DNA from: Clostridia bacterium
GTDB taxonomy: Bacteria; Bacillota; Clostridia; Oscillospirales; Acutalibacteraceae
Direction of reading: 5' to 3'
Assembly: GCA_017410325.1 (NCBI GenBank)
Contig: JAFQRA010000015.1
Span: forward strand, 20,789-84,788
Length of the DNA stretch: 64,000 nt
In this document: one piece after another, positions 33,463 to 42,558 of the stretch
Numbering within the stretch: position 1 is the stretch's first letter
Layout of the letters: each line of letters begins with the position of its first letter
Position numbers and translations under genes: made by a program
Notes under the pieces: model-generated
What the model was told of the DNA's origin: nothing
Databases searched by the model: none
Seen by the model: the letters and a program-made list of their open reading frames with translations, nothing else

Positions 33463-35844
33463 ATGTTCAGCGATAAATTTATTCAGTTAAGAAAACAGGC
33501 TATAGAAAAGCAGTTCGGGCGGATGAACGATATGCAGCGCAAGGCAATCTTTCGCACGCAGGGGCCCTTGCTCGTGCTTGCGGGTGCAGGCAGCGGCAAA
33601 ACGACCGTTCTCGTCAACCGCATTGCAAACATTATGCAGTTCGGCAAGGCTTATTATTCCGATTACACCTGCCGACCCGTTGACCAAAGGGATATCGATG
33701 CAATTGAGGCGTATCTCGACGGTGACGATTTTACATATATGTATATTGAGGATTTGATGCAGGTTGATGCACCACGTCCGTGGGAAATCCTCGCAATCAC
33801 TTTCACAAACAAAGCCGCAAACGAGCTAAAGGAAAGGCTCGAAAAAATGCTCGGCCCCGACGGCAGTGAAATCTGGGCAAGCACCTTCCACGCGGCCTGT
33901 GCCCGAATTTTACGCCGCTACGGCGAAAGGCTCGGCTATTCAAATCACTTCACGATTTATGATACGGACGATTCACGCCGCGCAATGAAGGAGTGTCAGC
34001 GTGCACTCGGCATTGAGGACAGGGTGATTAACCATAAGGCGGCTCTTGCCGAAATCAGCCGTGCAAAGGACAGCCTTATAACTCCCGAGGAGTTCAGGCA
34101 AAGTGCAGGCAGTGATTTCAGGCTCAAAAAAATTGCCGACCTTTATGAAATGTATCAGGCAAACCTCAAAAAAGCCGATGCAATGGACTTTGACGATATT
34201 ATCGTAAATACCGTCTATCTGCTCAAGCAGGACAGGGAAGTGCTTGAATACTATCAGAACAGGTTCAAATACATAATGGTGGACGAGTATCAGGACACCA
34301 ACCACGCACAGTACGAGCTGGTAAGCCTGCTTGCCGCAAAGAACAGAAACCTCTGCGTTGTAGGTGATGACGACCAGAGTATCTACAAATTCCGCGGTGC
34401 AACTATTGAGAATATTCTCTCCTTTGAACAGCAGTTCAATGCCGAGGTTATCCGCCTTGAGCAGAATTACCGCTCAACCCAGACCATTCTCGATGCCGCC
34501 AATGCGGTTATTGCCCACAACTCACAGCGCAAGGGCAAAAACCTCTGGACGGATAACGGCGAGGGCGGAAAAATTATACTCAACACGTCCTACGATGAGC
34601 AGTCCGAGGCCAGATATATTGCCGACACCGTGCTTGACGGTGTTGCAGGCGGCCAACGCTTTAACGATTTTGCCGTGCTTTACAGGGCAAACGCACAGTC
34701 CAACGCGGTTGAAAACGCCTTCGTGCGTATGGGTATTCCGTACTCGATTTTCGGCGGCCGCAAGTTCTACGACCGTAAGGAAATCCGTGATGCAATTGCT
34801 TATCTCACCGTTATAAATAACCCGTCTGACGATATAAGGCTTCGCAGAATTATCAACGAGCCAAAGAGGGGAATAGGCGACACAACCGTTGCCCACGCGG
34901 CGGATATCGCAAATTCGCTTGGGGTAAGCATATTTGAAATTATTTCTCAGGCTCAGGATTATCCTCCGCTCAGCCGTGCTTCGTCAAAGCTCGTTGCCTT
35001 TGCCGGTATGATAAAGGATTTTACCCAAAAAGCGGAAGAGCTTTCGCTTAAAGAATTGTTCGATTACGCAATGAAGGAAAGCGGCTACGTTGATTCGTTA
35101 ATGCTCGATGCCGAAACCGCAACGGACAGGCTTGCCAACATAAACGAGCTTTCAAATAACTTACAGCGCTATACGGAGGAAAATGATGAGGCAACCCTCA
35201 CGGGCTTTCTGGAAGAGGTTGCCCTTATGACAGACCTGGACGCTATGAACGAGGAAGCGGACAGAGCGGTTATGATGACCCTTCACTCCGCAAAGGGTCT
35301 GGAGTTCAACAACGTATTTATTGTCGGTATGGAGGAGGGCGTTTTCCCCGGTATGCAGGCGGTTTATAACCCTGCCGAAATCGAGGAGGAGCGCAGACTT
35401 GCCTACGTCGGCATTACAAGAGCAAAAAAACAGCTCTACCTTACCAAAACAAAAACAAGAATGCTCTACGGCTCAACCACTCACAACCGCACCTCACGCT
35501 TTGCCGATGAAATTCCAATGGAGCTGATTAAGGAAACGGGTGTAGCAAGACAGACCTCACCCTTTATATCGGCCACGGGCGGCCATTTAGTCAGGAGTTC
35601 GGGTGATGCAAGAAATCCCGCCGGCACACCCAAGCCCAAGGCTGAACCGCTGATAATTCCGAAAAAGCCCGATGTACCTGTGGACAGCTTCAACACGGGC
35701 GACAGCGTTTCACACGCCACCTTCGGCACGGGCGTTGTGCTTTCCGTAAAGCCTATGGGTAACGATGCCCTGCTTGAAATTGCCTTCGACAAGGCAGGAA
35801 CAAAGAAACTTATGGCAAAGTTTGCCAAGCTTAAAAAGAATTAA
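33463..35844 (+). CDS. pcrA: PcrA/UvrD family DNA helicase
   Basis: A 793-residue superfamily 1A helicase acting in repair and in removal of recombinase from DNA. Motif I is VLAGAGSGKTTVLVNRI (about 38-54), then ILAITFTNKAANELKER, VDEYQDTNHAQYEL (motif II), VVGDDDQSIYKFRGA, LEQNYRSTQTIL and MTLHSAKGLEFNNVF. The C-terminal end carries the PcrA-type Tudor-like domain beginning VSHATFGTGVV. Between motif I and Ia there is an acidic insertion of about 45 residues (RPVDQRDIDAIEAYLDGDDF region) that is not in Bacillus PcrA. The start follows a GGTGG site. Confidence 0.95.
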   Translation: MFSDKFIQLRKQAIEKQFGRMNDMQRKAIFRTQGPLLVLAGAGSGKTTVLVNRIANIMQFGKAYYSDYTCRPVDQRDIDAIEAYLDGDDFTYMYIEDLMQVDAPRPWEILAITFTNKAANELKERLEKMLGPDGSEIWASTFHAACARILRRYGERLGYSNHFTIYDTDDSRRAMKECQRALGIEDRVINHKAALAEISRAKDSLITPEEFRQSAGSDFRLKKIADLYEMYQANLKKADAMDFDDIIVNTVYLLKQDREVLEYYQNRFKYIMVDEYQDTNHAQYELVSLLAAKNRNLCVVGDDDQSIYKFRGATIENILSFEQQFNAEVIRLEQNYRSTQTILDAANAVIAHNSQRKGKNLWTDNGEGGKIILNTSYDEQSEARYIADTVLDGVAGGQRFNDFAVLYRANAQSNAVENAFVRMGIPYSIFGGRKFYDRKEIRDAIAYLTVINNPSDDIRLRRIINEPKRGIGDTTVAHAADIANSLGVSIFEIISQAQDYPPLSRASSKLVAFAGMIKDFTQKAEELSLKELFDYAMKESGYVDSLMLDAETATDRLANINELSNNLQRYTEENDEATLTGFLEEVALMTDLDAMNEEADRAVMMTLHSAKGLEFNNVFIVGMEEGVFPGMQAVYNPAEIEEERRLAYVGITRAKKQLYLTKTKTRMLYGSTTHNRTSRFADEIPMELIKETGVARQTSPFISATGGHLVRSSGDARNPAGTPKPKAEPLIIPKKPDVPVDSFNTGDSVSHATFGTGVVLSVKPMGNDALLEIAFDKAGTKKLMAKFAKLKKN

Positions 35845-35865
35845 ATTTCAAAGGAGATATTTGCT

Positions 35866-36789
35866 ATGATTAAGTCCATTCCCAACGGTGTTTACCCGAC
35901 CATGATTACCCCCTACACGGCAGATAACAAAATTGATTACAACGCCGTGGAGCAGCTCATTGACTGGTACGTCAAAAAGGGCGTTGACGGTATTTTCGCC
36001 ATCTGCCAGTCCAGTGAAATCTTCTTCCTCTCCTTCGAGGAAAGACTCGAGCTTCTCAAGTTTATTGTTGAGCGTGCCCCGAAGAACATTTCAATCGTCG
36101 CTTCCGGTCACACGGCAGACGATATCGGTACACAGATTGAGGAGGCAAAGGCTTTTGTTGATGTCGGTATAGACGGCTACGTCTTCATCTCCAACCGTCT
36201 TGCAAAGCAGAATGAGGACGACAGCGTATTCCTTCGCAACGTTGACATCTTTATGGACGAAATCAAGGATATCGCCTTCGGTATTTATGAGTGCCCCTAT
36301 CCCTACAAGCGCCTTATGACTCCCGAAACCCTCGGTGAGCTTGCACGCACGGGCAGATTTACTTTCCTCAAGGATACCTGCTGTAATCCCGCTATGATTC
36401 AGGCAAAGCTTGATGCGGTAAAGGGTACGGGCCTTAAAATCTACAACGCTAACTCCGCAACCCTTCTTGAAACACTCCGTATGGGCTGTGCAGGCTTCTC
36501 CGGCGTTATGGCAAACTTCCACCCCGAGCTTTATGCATGGCTTTGCAAGAACTTTGAAAAGGAGCCAGAAAAGGCAGAACTGGTACAGGATGTTGTCGGC
36601 TTCTTCTCCGTTGCAGAGTGCCAGGTTTACCCCATCAATGCAAAATACTACCTCGGACTTGAGGGCATTGATATGGGCTATACCTCACGTGCACGCAAGA
36701 TGGAGGATTTCTTTGTAGGCCGTAAATATGAAATCGAGCAGATGCACAGGGTTACTCAGCGTGTAAAGGAGCAGCTCGGTATAGAATAA
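35866..36789 (+). CDS. DapA/N-acetylneuraminate lyase family aldolase
   Basis: A 307-residue TIM-barrel class I aldolase. GVYPTMITPY near the N-terminus, the TADDIGTQIEEAK segment and the Schiff-base lysine in FTFLKDTCCN (about 167) place it in the dihydrodipicolinate synthase superfamily. It differs from true DapA: the substrate loop reads CQSSEIFFLS instead of the G-TTGE pattern, so it more likely cleaves another 2-keto sugar acid. It follows pcrA after 21 bases with AAAGGAG. No sialic acid or sugar acid genes adjoin, so the substrate is open. Confidence 0.85.
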   Translation: MIKSIPNGVYPTMITPYTADNKIDYNAVEQLIDWYVKKGVDGIFAICQSSEIFFLSFEERLELLKFIVERAPKNISIVASGHTADDIGTQIEEAKAFVDVGIDGYVFISNRLAKQNEDDSVFLRNVDIFMDEIKDIAFGIYECPYPYKRLMTPETLGELARTGRFTFLKDTCCNPAMIQAKLDAVKGTGLKIYNANSATLLETLRMGCAGFSGVMANFHPELYAWLCKNFEKEPEKAELVQDVVGFFSVAECQVYPINAKYYLGLEGIDMGYTSRARKMEDFFVGRKYEIEQMHRVTQRVKEQLGIE

Positions 36790-36841
36790 GCAGCCGCACA
36801 ATAATTAATAAGGAAATATAATTAAGAAAGGCGGATTTTCT

Positions 36842-38254
36842 GTGAAAAAAAAGTTTAAGGCAATAATCTCTGTTCTTATGTCCCTTGTCCTTATTTTTTC
36901 AATTACATCCTCGGCTTTCGCAACCGAGGCAGAGGGCTGTGACTGCGGTCAGGCGCCTACTGTTTTTGTTCCGGGTATCGGTGCGGTAATTTCCTCCGTA
37001 GACGAAAACGGCGAGGAATATTCCGTATTTCCCATTGAAAACAGCAAGCTGATACCGGGAGTTATAGGCTTCCTGCCCGTTGCACTTATTACGGGTGTTT
37101 TCGGCGGCTGGGAATACGTTGCCAAAGCTCTTGATACTCTGCTCAACGACCTTTTTGCCGATATGTACTGCGACAATAAGGGCAACCCCGTAAAGGAAAC
37201 CTTTGTTGACGACAGCCACGAGGTAACGGTTGACAGACATCTGAACCAGAACTATTTCCACTTTGAGTACGACTGGCGTCTTGACCCTTATGAGTCTGCC
37301 GCACAGCTTGACGCTTATATTGACGAAATAATCGAGGTAACGGGTCACGACAAGGTAATTCTCAATGCCTTCAGCGAGGGCGGCGAAATTTCTCTTGCCT
37401 ACCTTGATGCTTACGGCTCGGATAAAATTGAAAAGTATATTGCAGAGTGCTCCGCTTTCCAGGGACTTACCGTTATCGGCAAGCTTTTCACCAAGCAGAG
37501 CTCAATTGAAAGCGAAGCTCTTGTAAATTACCTTGCCACGATGCTTCCCACCGTAGGCCTTGACAGCAGCCTTACAAATCTTATTGTCGGCCTTAAATAT
37601 CTCGGTATTTACGAGCTTGTCGAAGCAATCGCAGCCATTGTTCTGGACAACTGCTTTGAAACAATTTACTACGGCTTTGCCCGCAATTCCTTTGCTTCAA
37701 TGCCGGGCGTGTTCAACTTTACACCGGCGGAATATTATGACGATGCAATTGAATTGCTCTTCGGTGACGACCCGAAGTATGCTGAGCTCATTGCAAAGTA
37801 CGACCGTTACCACAACGCACAGGTTAATGCCGGAAAAATCCTCAAGGCCTGTCAGGACAGCGGCACGGCAATCTGCCTTATCTCAAACTACGGCTGCGAC
37901 CCGATGCCCTTTGTCGGCAATGAACGCTACCAGTCAGACTCTCTGATTGATGCAAAATTTACCTCTGGCGGTGCAACCTTTGCTCCCGTTGGCCAGACAC
38001 TCGGCGAAAGCTACGTACAGAAGAATGCTGACGGACACAACCACCTTTCACCCGACGGCTGTGTTGATGCTTCAACCTGTATGTTCCCCGAGAGCACCTG
38101 GTTCGTTTCGGATTTCAACCATTGGAACGAGCACGACGACCTTGTCGAATGGCTCAAGGCTTATGACGGACAGCCCACGGTATGGGATAACCCCGACTAT
38201 CCGCAGTTCCTCAAAGGCAATGCCGCGACAGGCGAGATGGTACCTCAGAAATAA
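36842..38254 (+). CDS. Secreted alpha/beta-hydrolase (lipase-like)
   Basis: A 470-residue exported protein. The signal peptide (1-27) ends in SSAFATEAEG. The mature part begins PTVFVPGIGAVI, the usual first strand of lipase folds, and contains the nucleophile elbow LNAFSEGGEI (about residues 176-185). The expected Gly before the Ser is replaced by Ala-Phe (AxSxG), which is seen in LCAT-like lipases. A likely acid/His pair lies near GHNHLSPDG and the end. It could be an extracellular lipase or esterase. The gene starts with GTG at 36842, 8 bases after AAAGGCGG, and ends in a strong terminator. Confidence 0.82.
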   Translation: MKKKFKAIISVLMSLVLIFSITSSAFATEAEGCDCGQAPTVFVPGIGAVISSVDENGEEYSVFPIENSKLIPGVIGFLPVALITGVFGGWEYVAKALDTLLNDLFADMYCDNKGNPVKETFVDDSHEVTVDRHLNQNYFHFEYDWRLDPYESAAQLDAYIDEIIEVTGHDKVILNAFSEGGEISLAYLDAYGSDKIEKYIAECSAFQGLTVIGKLFTKQSSIESEALVNYLATMLPTVGLDSSLTNLIVGLKYLGIYELVEAIAAIVLDNCFETIYYGFARNSFASMPGVFNFTPAEYYDDAIELLFGDDPKYAELIAKYDRYHNAQVNAGKILKACQDSGTAICLISNYGCDPMPFVGNERYQSDSLIDAKFTSGGATFAPVGQTLGESYVQKNADGHNHLSPDGCVDASTCMFPESTWFVSDFNHWNEHDDLVEWLKAYDGQPTVWDNPDYPQFLKGNAATGEMVPQK

Positions 38255-38272
38255 TTATTAAATAGAATTTAT

Positions 38273-38310
38273 CGGCTTGCACGGAACGGTTTTCGTGCAA
38301 GCCGTTTTTT
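38273..38310 (+). terminator. Terminator after the lipase-like gene
   Basis: Stem CGGCTTGCACG (38273-38283) with CGTGCAAGCCG (38294-38304), 11 bp, followed by TTTTTT. Confidence 0.9.
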
Positions 38311-38320
38311 GTCTGCGGCA

Positions 38321-38423
38321 AAAAATGCAAAGGGCACAATGCAAAATGCACTGATAGACAATAATTAAAATTCGGAGCGTAGCGACCCTCAGTTTTGCAC
38401 TTTGCGTTTTGCATGTTGCATTT
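38321..38423. repeat. Small element with TGCAAA-type inverted arms
   Basis: The left arm, AAAAATGCAAAGGGCACAAT and more (38321-38352), is imperfectly complementary to the right arm, AGTTTTGCACTTTGCG and more (38391-38423), around a short core. The arms resemble the TGC-rich part of the element at 4802-4861. It is non-coding and lies between the lipase terminator and spoIIGA. Confidence 0.5.
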
Positions 38424-38518
38424 ATTCTCGCCACCCTAAGAAAAAAGATTTGTTCCCGATAATCAAATCCGACTGTTTTTTCAAACTCACGGGTATAAAA
38501 TAAAAGCACTAAAGGGCG

Positions 38519-39451
38519 GTGAGAGGAATAAAGCAGGTAATATATGTTGACGTACTGGTTTGTCTTAATACCATAATCAGCTTTTTTATGCTCGGTGCAG
38601 TGCGGCTGATTTGCCGCGAAAACACAAAGCGGTGGCGTATGCTGCCGGGCAGCTTTATGGGCGGCGCATATTCTCTTTGCATTTTTCTTCCCGAACTTCC
38701 GACAGCCGTGAGTGTTGCATTAAGGGCGGTTTTTCTGTTTGCGGTAACGCTTTGCGTTTTTGGCTTCGGAAGCAGAAAACGCTTTTTCAGGCTCTTTTCC
38801 TGCCTTTGTGCCGTCAGCTTTCTGTTTGCGGGTGCGGTGCTGGGAATATGGCTTGTTTTCAGGCCGCAGGGACTGGTAATCCGCAATTCGGGGCTGTACC
38901 TTGATATAGGCTTTCTGCCGCTCGTGCTGTTTTCGGCGGCAGTATACCTGACCGTTACCGTGTTTATGCGTTTCTTTTCACGCACCGAACGGGACAGCTG
39001 TGCCTGCACGGTTTCTCTGTATTATAACGGTAAAATACTAAGCCTTAAAGGGATAATTGATACGGGCAACACGCTTACCGACAGCTTTACGGGTAAGAGC
39101 ATAAGCGTGGTTGACCGTGCAACAGCATTTTTGCTGTTTGATGAAAAAACTGTGGAGTGCGTTTTCAAAGGGAAGCTGCCGGAGGGTATGCACCTGACCG
39201 TTTCAAATACCGTAGGCGGTGAAGGCTTGCTGCCTGTTTTTACTGCGGAAAAAATGACGGTAAAAACCGATTCGGGCTTTGCCGAATTACAAGGCTCAGC
39301 TCTTGCCGTCAGCAAAACGGAAAGCTTCGGAAACGGTGTGTCCGTGCTTGTGAATGCAGATATGCTTCAGCTGATAAAAGAAAAAGCGGGAGGTGAACTC
39401 AATGCTGAAAAAGCTGTTGCGGAAAATAAAAAAGCTGTTCTTAAAAAATAA
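38519..39451 (+). CDS. spoIIGA: SpoIIGA, pro-SigE processing aspartic protease
   Basis: Membrane protease that removes the SigE pro-sequence during sporulation after a signal from the forespore. The 310-residue protein has five N-terminal membrane segments (residues about 5-155, starting [19 protein letters not shown]) and a cytoplasmic aspartic protease domain with [15 protein letters not shown] (about 177-191), where the DTGN holds the catalytic Asp. The length equals that of Bacillus SpoIIGA. The GTG start at 38519 is the only standard codon available, but its ribosome site is poor. It overlaps sigE by 50 bases. Confidence 0.93.
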   Translation: MRGIKQVIYVDVLVCLNTIISFFMLGAVRLICRENTKRWRMLPGSFMGGAYSLCIFLPELPTAVSVALRAVFLFAVTLCVFGFGSRKRFFRLFSCLCAVSFLFAGAVLGIWLVFRPQGLVIRNSGLYLDIGFLPLVLFSAAVYLTVTVFMRFFSRTERDSCACTVSLYYNGKILSLKGIIDTGNTLTDSFTGKSISVVDRATAFLLFDEKTVECVFKGKLPEGMHLTVSNTVGGEGLLPVFTAEKMTVKTDSGFAELQGSALAVSKTESFGNGVSVLVNADMLQLIKEKAGGELNAEKAVAENKKAVLKK

Positions 39452-40106
39452 AAACGGAGTTTATTACATAAACGGTCCGCAGACTCTGCCTGCACCGCTG
39501 ACGCAGGCGAAGGAAAACGAAATAATGCAAAGAATAGAGCAGGGTGACGATTCTGCCCGCGAGCTGCTGATTATCCATAATCTTCGCCTGGTTGTCTATA
39601 TTGCAAGGAAGTTTGAAAATTCGGGGGTCGGAATAGAAGACCTTATTTCAATCGGCACGATAGGGCTTATAAAAGCAGTAAATACCTTCAGCCCTTCGCG
39701 CAACATCAAGCTTGCAACCTACGCCTCACGCTGTGTGGAAAACGAAATTCTTATGCACCTTCGTAAGATTTCCAACCTGAAGGCGGAGGTTTCGATTGAT
39801 GAACCGCTTAACGTTGACTGGGACGGAAATGAGCTTCTTCTCTCCGACGTGCTTGGCAGTGATGTAGACCTTATCAACGCCGACCTTGAACACGAGGACG
39901 AAGCAAGGATGCTGAGAAAAATCGTAAATTCACTCGGCGATAGGGAAAGAATGATTATGTGTATGCGCTTCGGTATGGGAGGCGAAACCGAGCGCACGCA
40001 AAAGGAGGTTGCCGACCTGCTCGGAATATCGCAGAGCTATATTTCACGGCTTGAAAAAAGAATTATCGAACGCATAAAAAATGAAATGGAAACGGTATTG
40101 AAATAG
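39402..40106 (+). CDS. sigE: Sigma-E, mother-cell sigma factor (pro-form)
   Basis: Early mother-cell sigma factor, 234 residues, made as an inactive precursor. The basic N-terminus ([19 protein letters not shown]) is the pro-sequence cut by SpoIIGA. Region 2 contains [21 protein letters not shown] and [12 protein letters not shown], region 4 [14 protein letters not shown] and the helix-turn-helix [19 protein letters not shown]. The start at 39402 follows GGGAGG; it lies inside the end of spoIIGA in another frame (50-base overlap), implying coupling. SigG, the usual third gene, does not follow here. Confidence 0.97.
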   Translation: MLKKLLRKIKKLFLKNKNGVYYINGPQTLPAPLTQAKENEIMQRIEQGDDSARELLIIHNLRLVVYIARKFENSGVGIEDLISIGTIGLIKAVNTFSPSRNIKLATYASRCVENEILMHLRKISNLKAEVSIDEPLNVDWDGNELLLSDVLGSDVDLINADLEHEDEARMLRKIVNSLGDRERMIMCMRFGMGGETERTQKEVADLLGISQSYISRLEKRIIERIKNEMETVLK

Positions 40107-40126
40107 AATTTAAAATAATGTATTAT

Positions 40127-40159
40127 ATGGACAGAAGAACTTTCTGTCCATTTTGTTTT
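40127..40159 (+). terminator. Terminator of the spoIIGA-sigE operon
   Basis: Stem ATGGACAGAA (40127-40136) with TTCTGTCCAT (40142-40151), 10 bp, followed by TTTTGTTTTG. Confidence 0.8.
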
Positions 40160-40171
40160 GGTGGTGAAAAA

Positions 40172-41335
40172 ATGAAAACTGCGGCGGTTGTTGCCGAATA
40201 TAACCCCTTTCATTCGGGGCATAAATATCAGCTTGAGCAAACACGTGCCGCAGGCGCAACTCATATTGTTGCCGTGATGAGCGGTAACTTTGTCCAGCGC
40301 GGTGAAGCGGCAATCTACGATAAGTATTTGCGTGCCAATGCCGCAGTCAGGTGCGGTGCCGACCTTGTTGTCGAGCTTCCCTTGCCTTGGGCAACGGGTA
40401 CGGCTCAGACCTTTGCAAAGGGGGCTGTGGGCTTGGCAAAAGCACTCGGCAATGTTGATGTGCTGTCTTTCGGCTGTGAAAATTCCGATTTGCCTGCGCT
40501 TGAGAAAATTGCCGATACGCTTTATTGCGCAGAATACGAAGCCGTAATTTCTTCTCAGCTTTCTCAAAACAAAACCTTTGCTTCAATCCGACAGAGTGCC
40601 GTTGAAGCTCTGTGCGGTGAGGATATTGCAAAGCTGCTCGAAAAGCCCAACAACATTCTTGCCGTTGAATATATTGCGGCGGCAAGGAATATGAATTGTA
40701 ATTTTGAATTTAACGCCGTTTCCCGTGCAGGTGACGGCTATAACGAAAACGTCTACAGCGGCAGCGGCTTTGCTTCGGCAACCGCTGTAAGAGAAACAAT
40801 AAGAAGCAACAGCTTCAATCCGTTACTCGTGCCCGAAGAGTTAAGTGCTTTGTATACTCAGGATTTTTCCGACTTTTCACGGCTTGATTTGGCGGTGCTT
40901 TCAAAGCTTCGTACCCTTTCCGTGCAGGAAATTGCGCTTGCGCCCGATATTTCGGAGGGGTTGGAAAACCGCATTTATTCCGCAATCCGTGAAGCGGCAA
41001 GCGTTGATGATTTGCTCCAAAAAATCAAAACCAAGCGCTATACCGCGGCAAGAATAAGAAGAATTATTCTCAGCCTTTTCCTCGGCGTGAGGGCAACGGA
41101 TTCACTCGGCACACCGCCTTATATCAGAATTCTTGCCTGCAATGAAAAGGGCAGGGAAATACTCTCTGCCGCAAAGCCCGCTTTGCCCGTGGTCGGAAGA
41201 GCCTCACAGTTAATGGGGCTTGACGGCAGGGCAGGGGAGATATTTGCTCTTGAATGTAAGGCAGACGATATTTATTCGTTGAGCTTTGCGCCGGCCCGTG
41301 AGTGCGGCGCTTATTATAGAACAAAGATTTTTTAA
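40172..41335 (+). CDS. tmcAL: TmcAL, tRNA(Met) cytidine acetate ligase
   Basis: Uses acetate and ATP to form N4-acetylcytidine at the wobble base of elongator tRNA-Met. The 387-residue protein begins AAVVAEYNPFHSGHKYQLEQ, whose HSGH is the adenylate-binding HxGH signature. VAVMSGNFVQRGEAAIYDKY and ELPLPWATG follow; the C-terminal half has the KPNNILAVEYI and TAARIRRIILSLFLG motifs of the YlbM family. The ATG at 40172 follows GGTGG. The frame is open to 40118, but that would cover the spoIIG terminator. Confidence 0.95.
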   Translation: MKTAAVVAEYNPFHSGHKYQLEQTRAAGATHIVAVMSGNFVQRGEAAIYDKYLRANAAVRCGADLVVELPLPWATGTAQTFAKGAVGLAKALGNVDVLSFGCENSDLPALEKIADTLYCAEYEAVISSQLSQNKTFASIRQSAVEALCGEDIAKLLEKPNNILAVEYIAAARNMNCNFEFNAVSRAGDGYNENVYSGSGFASATAVRETIRSNSFNPLLVPEELSALYTQDFSDFSRLDLAVLSKLRTLSVQEIALAPDISEGLENRIYSAIREAASVDDLLQKIKTKRYTAARIRRIILSLFLGVRATDSLGTPPYIRILACNEKGREILSAAKPALPVVGRASQLMGLDGRAGEIFALECKADDIYSLSFAPARECGAYYRTKIF

Positions 41336-41349
41336 ACGGAGGTATTCTT

Positions 41350-42174
41350 ATGTATCTTGGTATTATCAACGGTTGGTCGGACGGCTGTATTGAAGCTGTC
41401 AGCAAAAAAGGCCTCAAGTGGGTGGAATTCTGCGTAAACCATAATTATGACAGCGCTCAGGTGCTTGCCGAGGCAGACCGAATCAACGAAAGCTGTGCAA
41501 AATACGGTGTTAAGGTCGGCTCAATAGGCCGCTGGGGTATGGACAGGGTTGACGATAACGGTGAAATTATTCCCGAAGCCCTTCAGCACGACAAAAACTG
41601 TATCGACCTTGCCTCAAGGGTCGGCTGTCCCGTGTTCAACTGCGGCTGTAACGAGGTTGAGGGTAAGAGCTTTACGGAAAACTGCGATATCGCAATCAAC
41701 TATCTTTCGCAGCTGATTGAATATGGCAGGGAGAGAAACGTAAAAATTGCCGTTTATAACTGCGATTGGGCAAACTTCGTTGTTGAAGACCCTGCGTGGA
41801 GCGTTGTCCTCGGCAGACTTCCCGAGCTTGGCATAAAGTACGACACGTCTCATTGCATAAACCGCGGCGGCGACTACCTTGCCGAAATGGAAAAATGGGG
41901 CGACAGATTCTACCACTTCCATATCAAGGGTACACTCTACGTCGGCGGCGAGCATTACGATGACCCGCCCGCAGGTCTTGACGATGTCAAATGGGGCCCC
42001 GTTTTCGCACTTCTCTACATAAAGAAATATAACGGTATGCTCTCAATCGAGCCTCATTCGGGTAAGTGGAAGGGCGCAGTCGGCCAGTGGGGCGTTGATT
42101 ACACAATCAACTTTGTCAAGCCCTTTATTATGCCCGAGGACTATTCCTACGACGAAAACCCGTATATGCCGTAA
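41350..42174 (+). CDS. Sugar phosphate isomerase/epimerase-like TIM-barrel protein
   Basis: A 274-residue AP-endonuclease-2-like barrel (xylose isomerase-like). Metal-binding positions are visible as KYDTSHCINRGGD (about 166-178), FYHFHIKGTL and MLSIEPHSGKW. Relatives include myo-inositol and sugar epimerases; the substrate is unknown. It starts after ACGGAGG, 14 bases past tmcAL, and no kinase or transporter for its substrate adjoins. Cytoplasmic. Confidence 0.87.
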   Translation: MYLGIINGWSDGCIEAVSKKGLKWVEFCVNHNYDSAQVLAEADRINESCAKYGVKVGSIGRWGMDRVDDNGEIIPEALQHDKNCIDLASRVGCPVFNCGCNEVEGKSFTENCDIAINYLSQLIEYGRERNVKIAVYNCDWANFVVEDPAWSVVLGRLPELGIKYDTSHCINRGGDYLAEMEKWGDRFYHFHIKGTLYVGGEHYDDPPAGLDDVKWGPVFALLYIKKYNGMLSIEPHSGKWKGAVGQWGVDYTINFVKPFIMPEDYSYDENPYMP

Positions 42175-42228
42175 GCGGTTTGCAGCGCAAACCGTACAAA
42201 TCAATTTACAACCGAAAGGTTTATTGAT

Positions 42229-42405
42229 ATGAAATTTGTTTTATTGTTTGCAGTGGTATTTTTGAGCTGTATGCTGTTAATGTTTATTTTGAGTAAGCCG
42301 TTGGAATATTTAAGGCAAAAAAATCCTAAACTTTTTTGGGGTATTAGTTTTATTGTAATAGTATCAATATCAACCTTTACGATTTTGTATTTAAACCGCA
42401 GATAA
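42229..42405 (+). CDS. Small two-helix membrane protein, 58 residues
   Basis: A short AT-rich open frame: MKFVLLFAVVFLSCMLLMFI forms a first membrane segment, a polar stretch SKPLEYLRQKNPKLF follows, then IVIVSISTFTILYL as the second segment and a basic end LNRR. A fair ribosome site AAAGGT lies 9 bases before the ATG. The two predicted helices with a short charged loop make a chance ORF unlikely, although no family is recognised. It lies between the epimerase-like gene and the putP promoter. Base composition is more AT-rich than the neighbours. Confidence 0.6.
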   Translation: MKFVLLFAVVFLSCMLLMFILSKPLEYLRQKNPKLFWGISFIVIVSISTFTILYLNRR

Positions 42406-42463
42406 CGGGCCTTTATTACTGTGGGGATTTTTTGCATATTTATAAATTTTTATCCGAAAAACC

Positions 42464-42492
42464 TTGCATATTCTGAAAATTAGTGATAGAAT
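42464..42492 (+). promoter_or_regulatory. Promoter of putP
   Basis: -35 TTGCAT (42464-42469), 17-bp spacer, -10 TAGAAT (42487-42492). Confidence 0.7.
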
Positions 42493-42558
42493 GATTTATA
42501 TTTTATCTTTGTAACGCTTTAATACAATAAAGCGCAACGGAGAAAGAGAGGTTAAATT

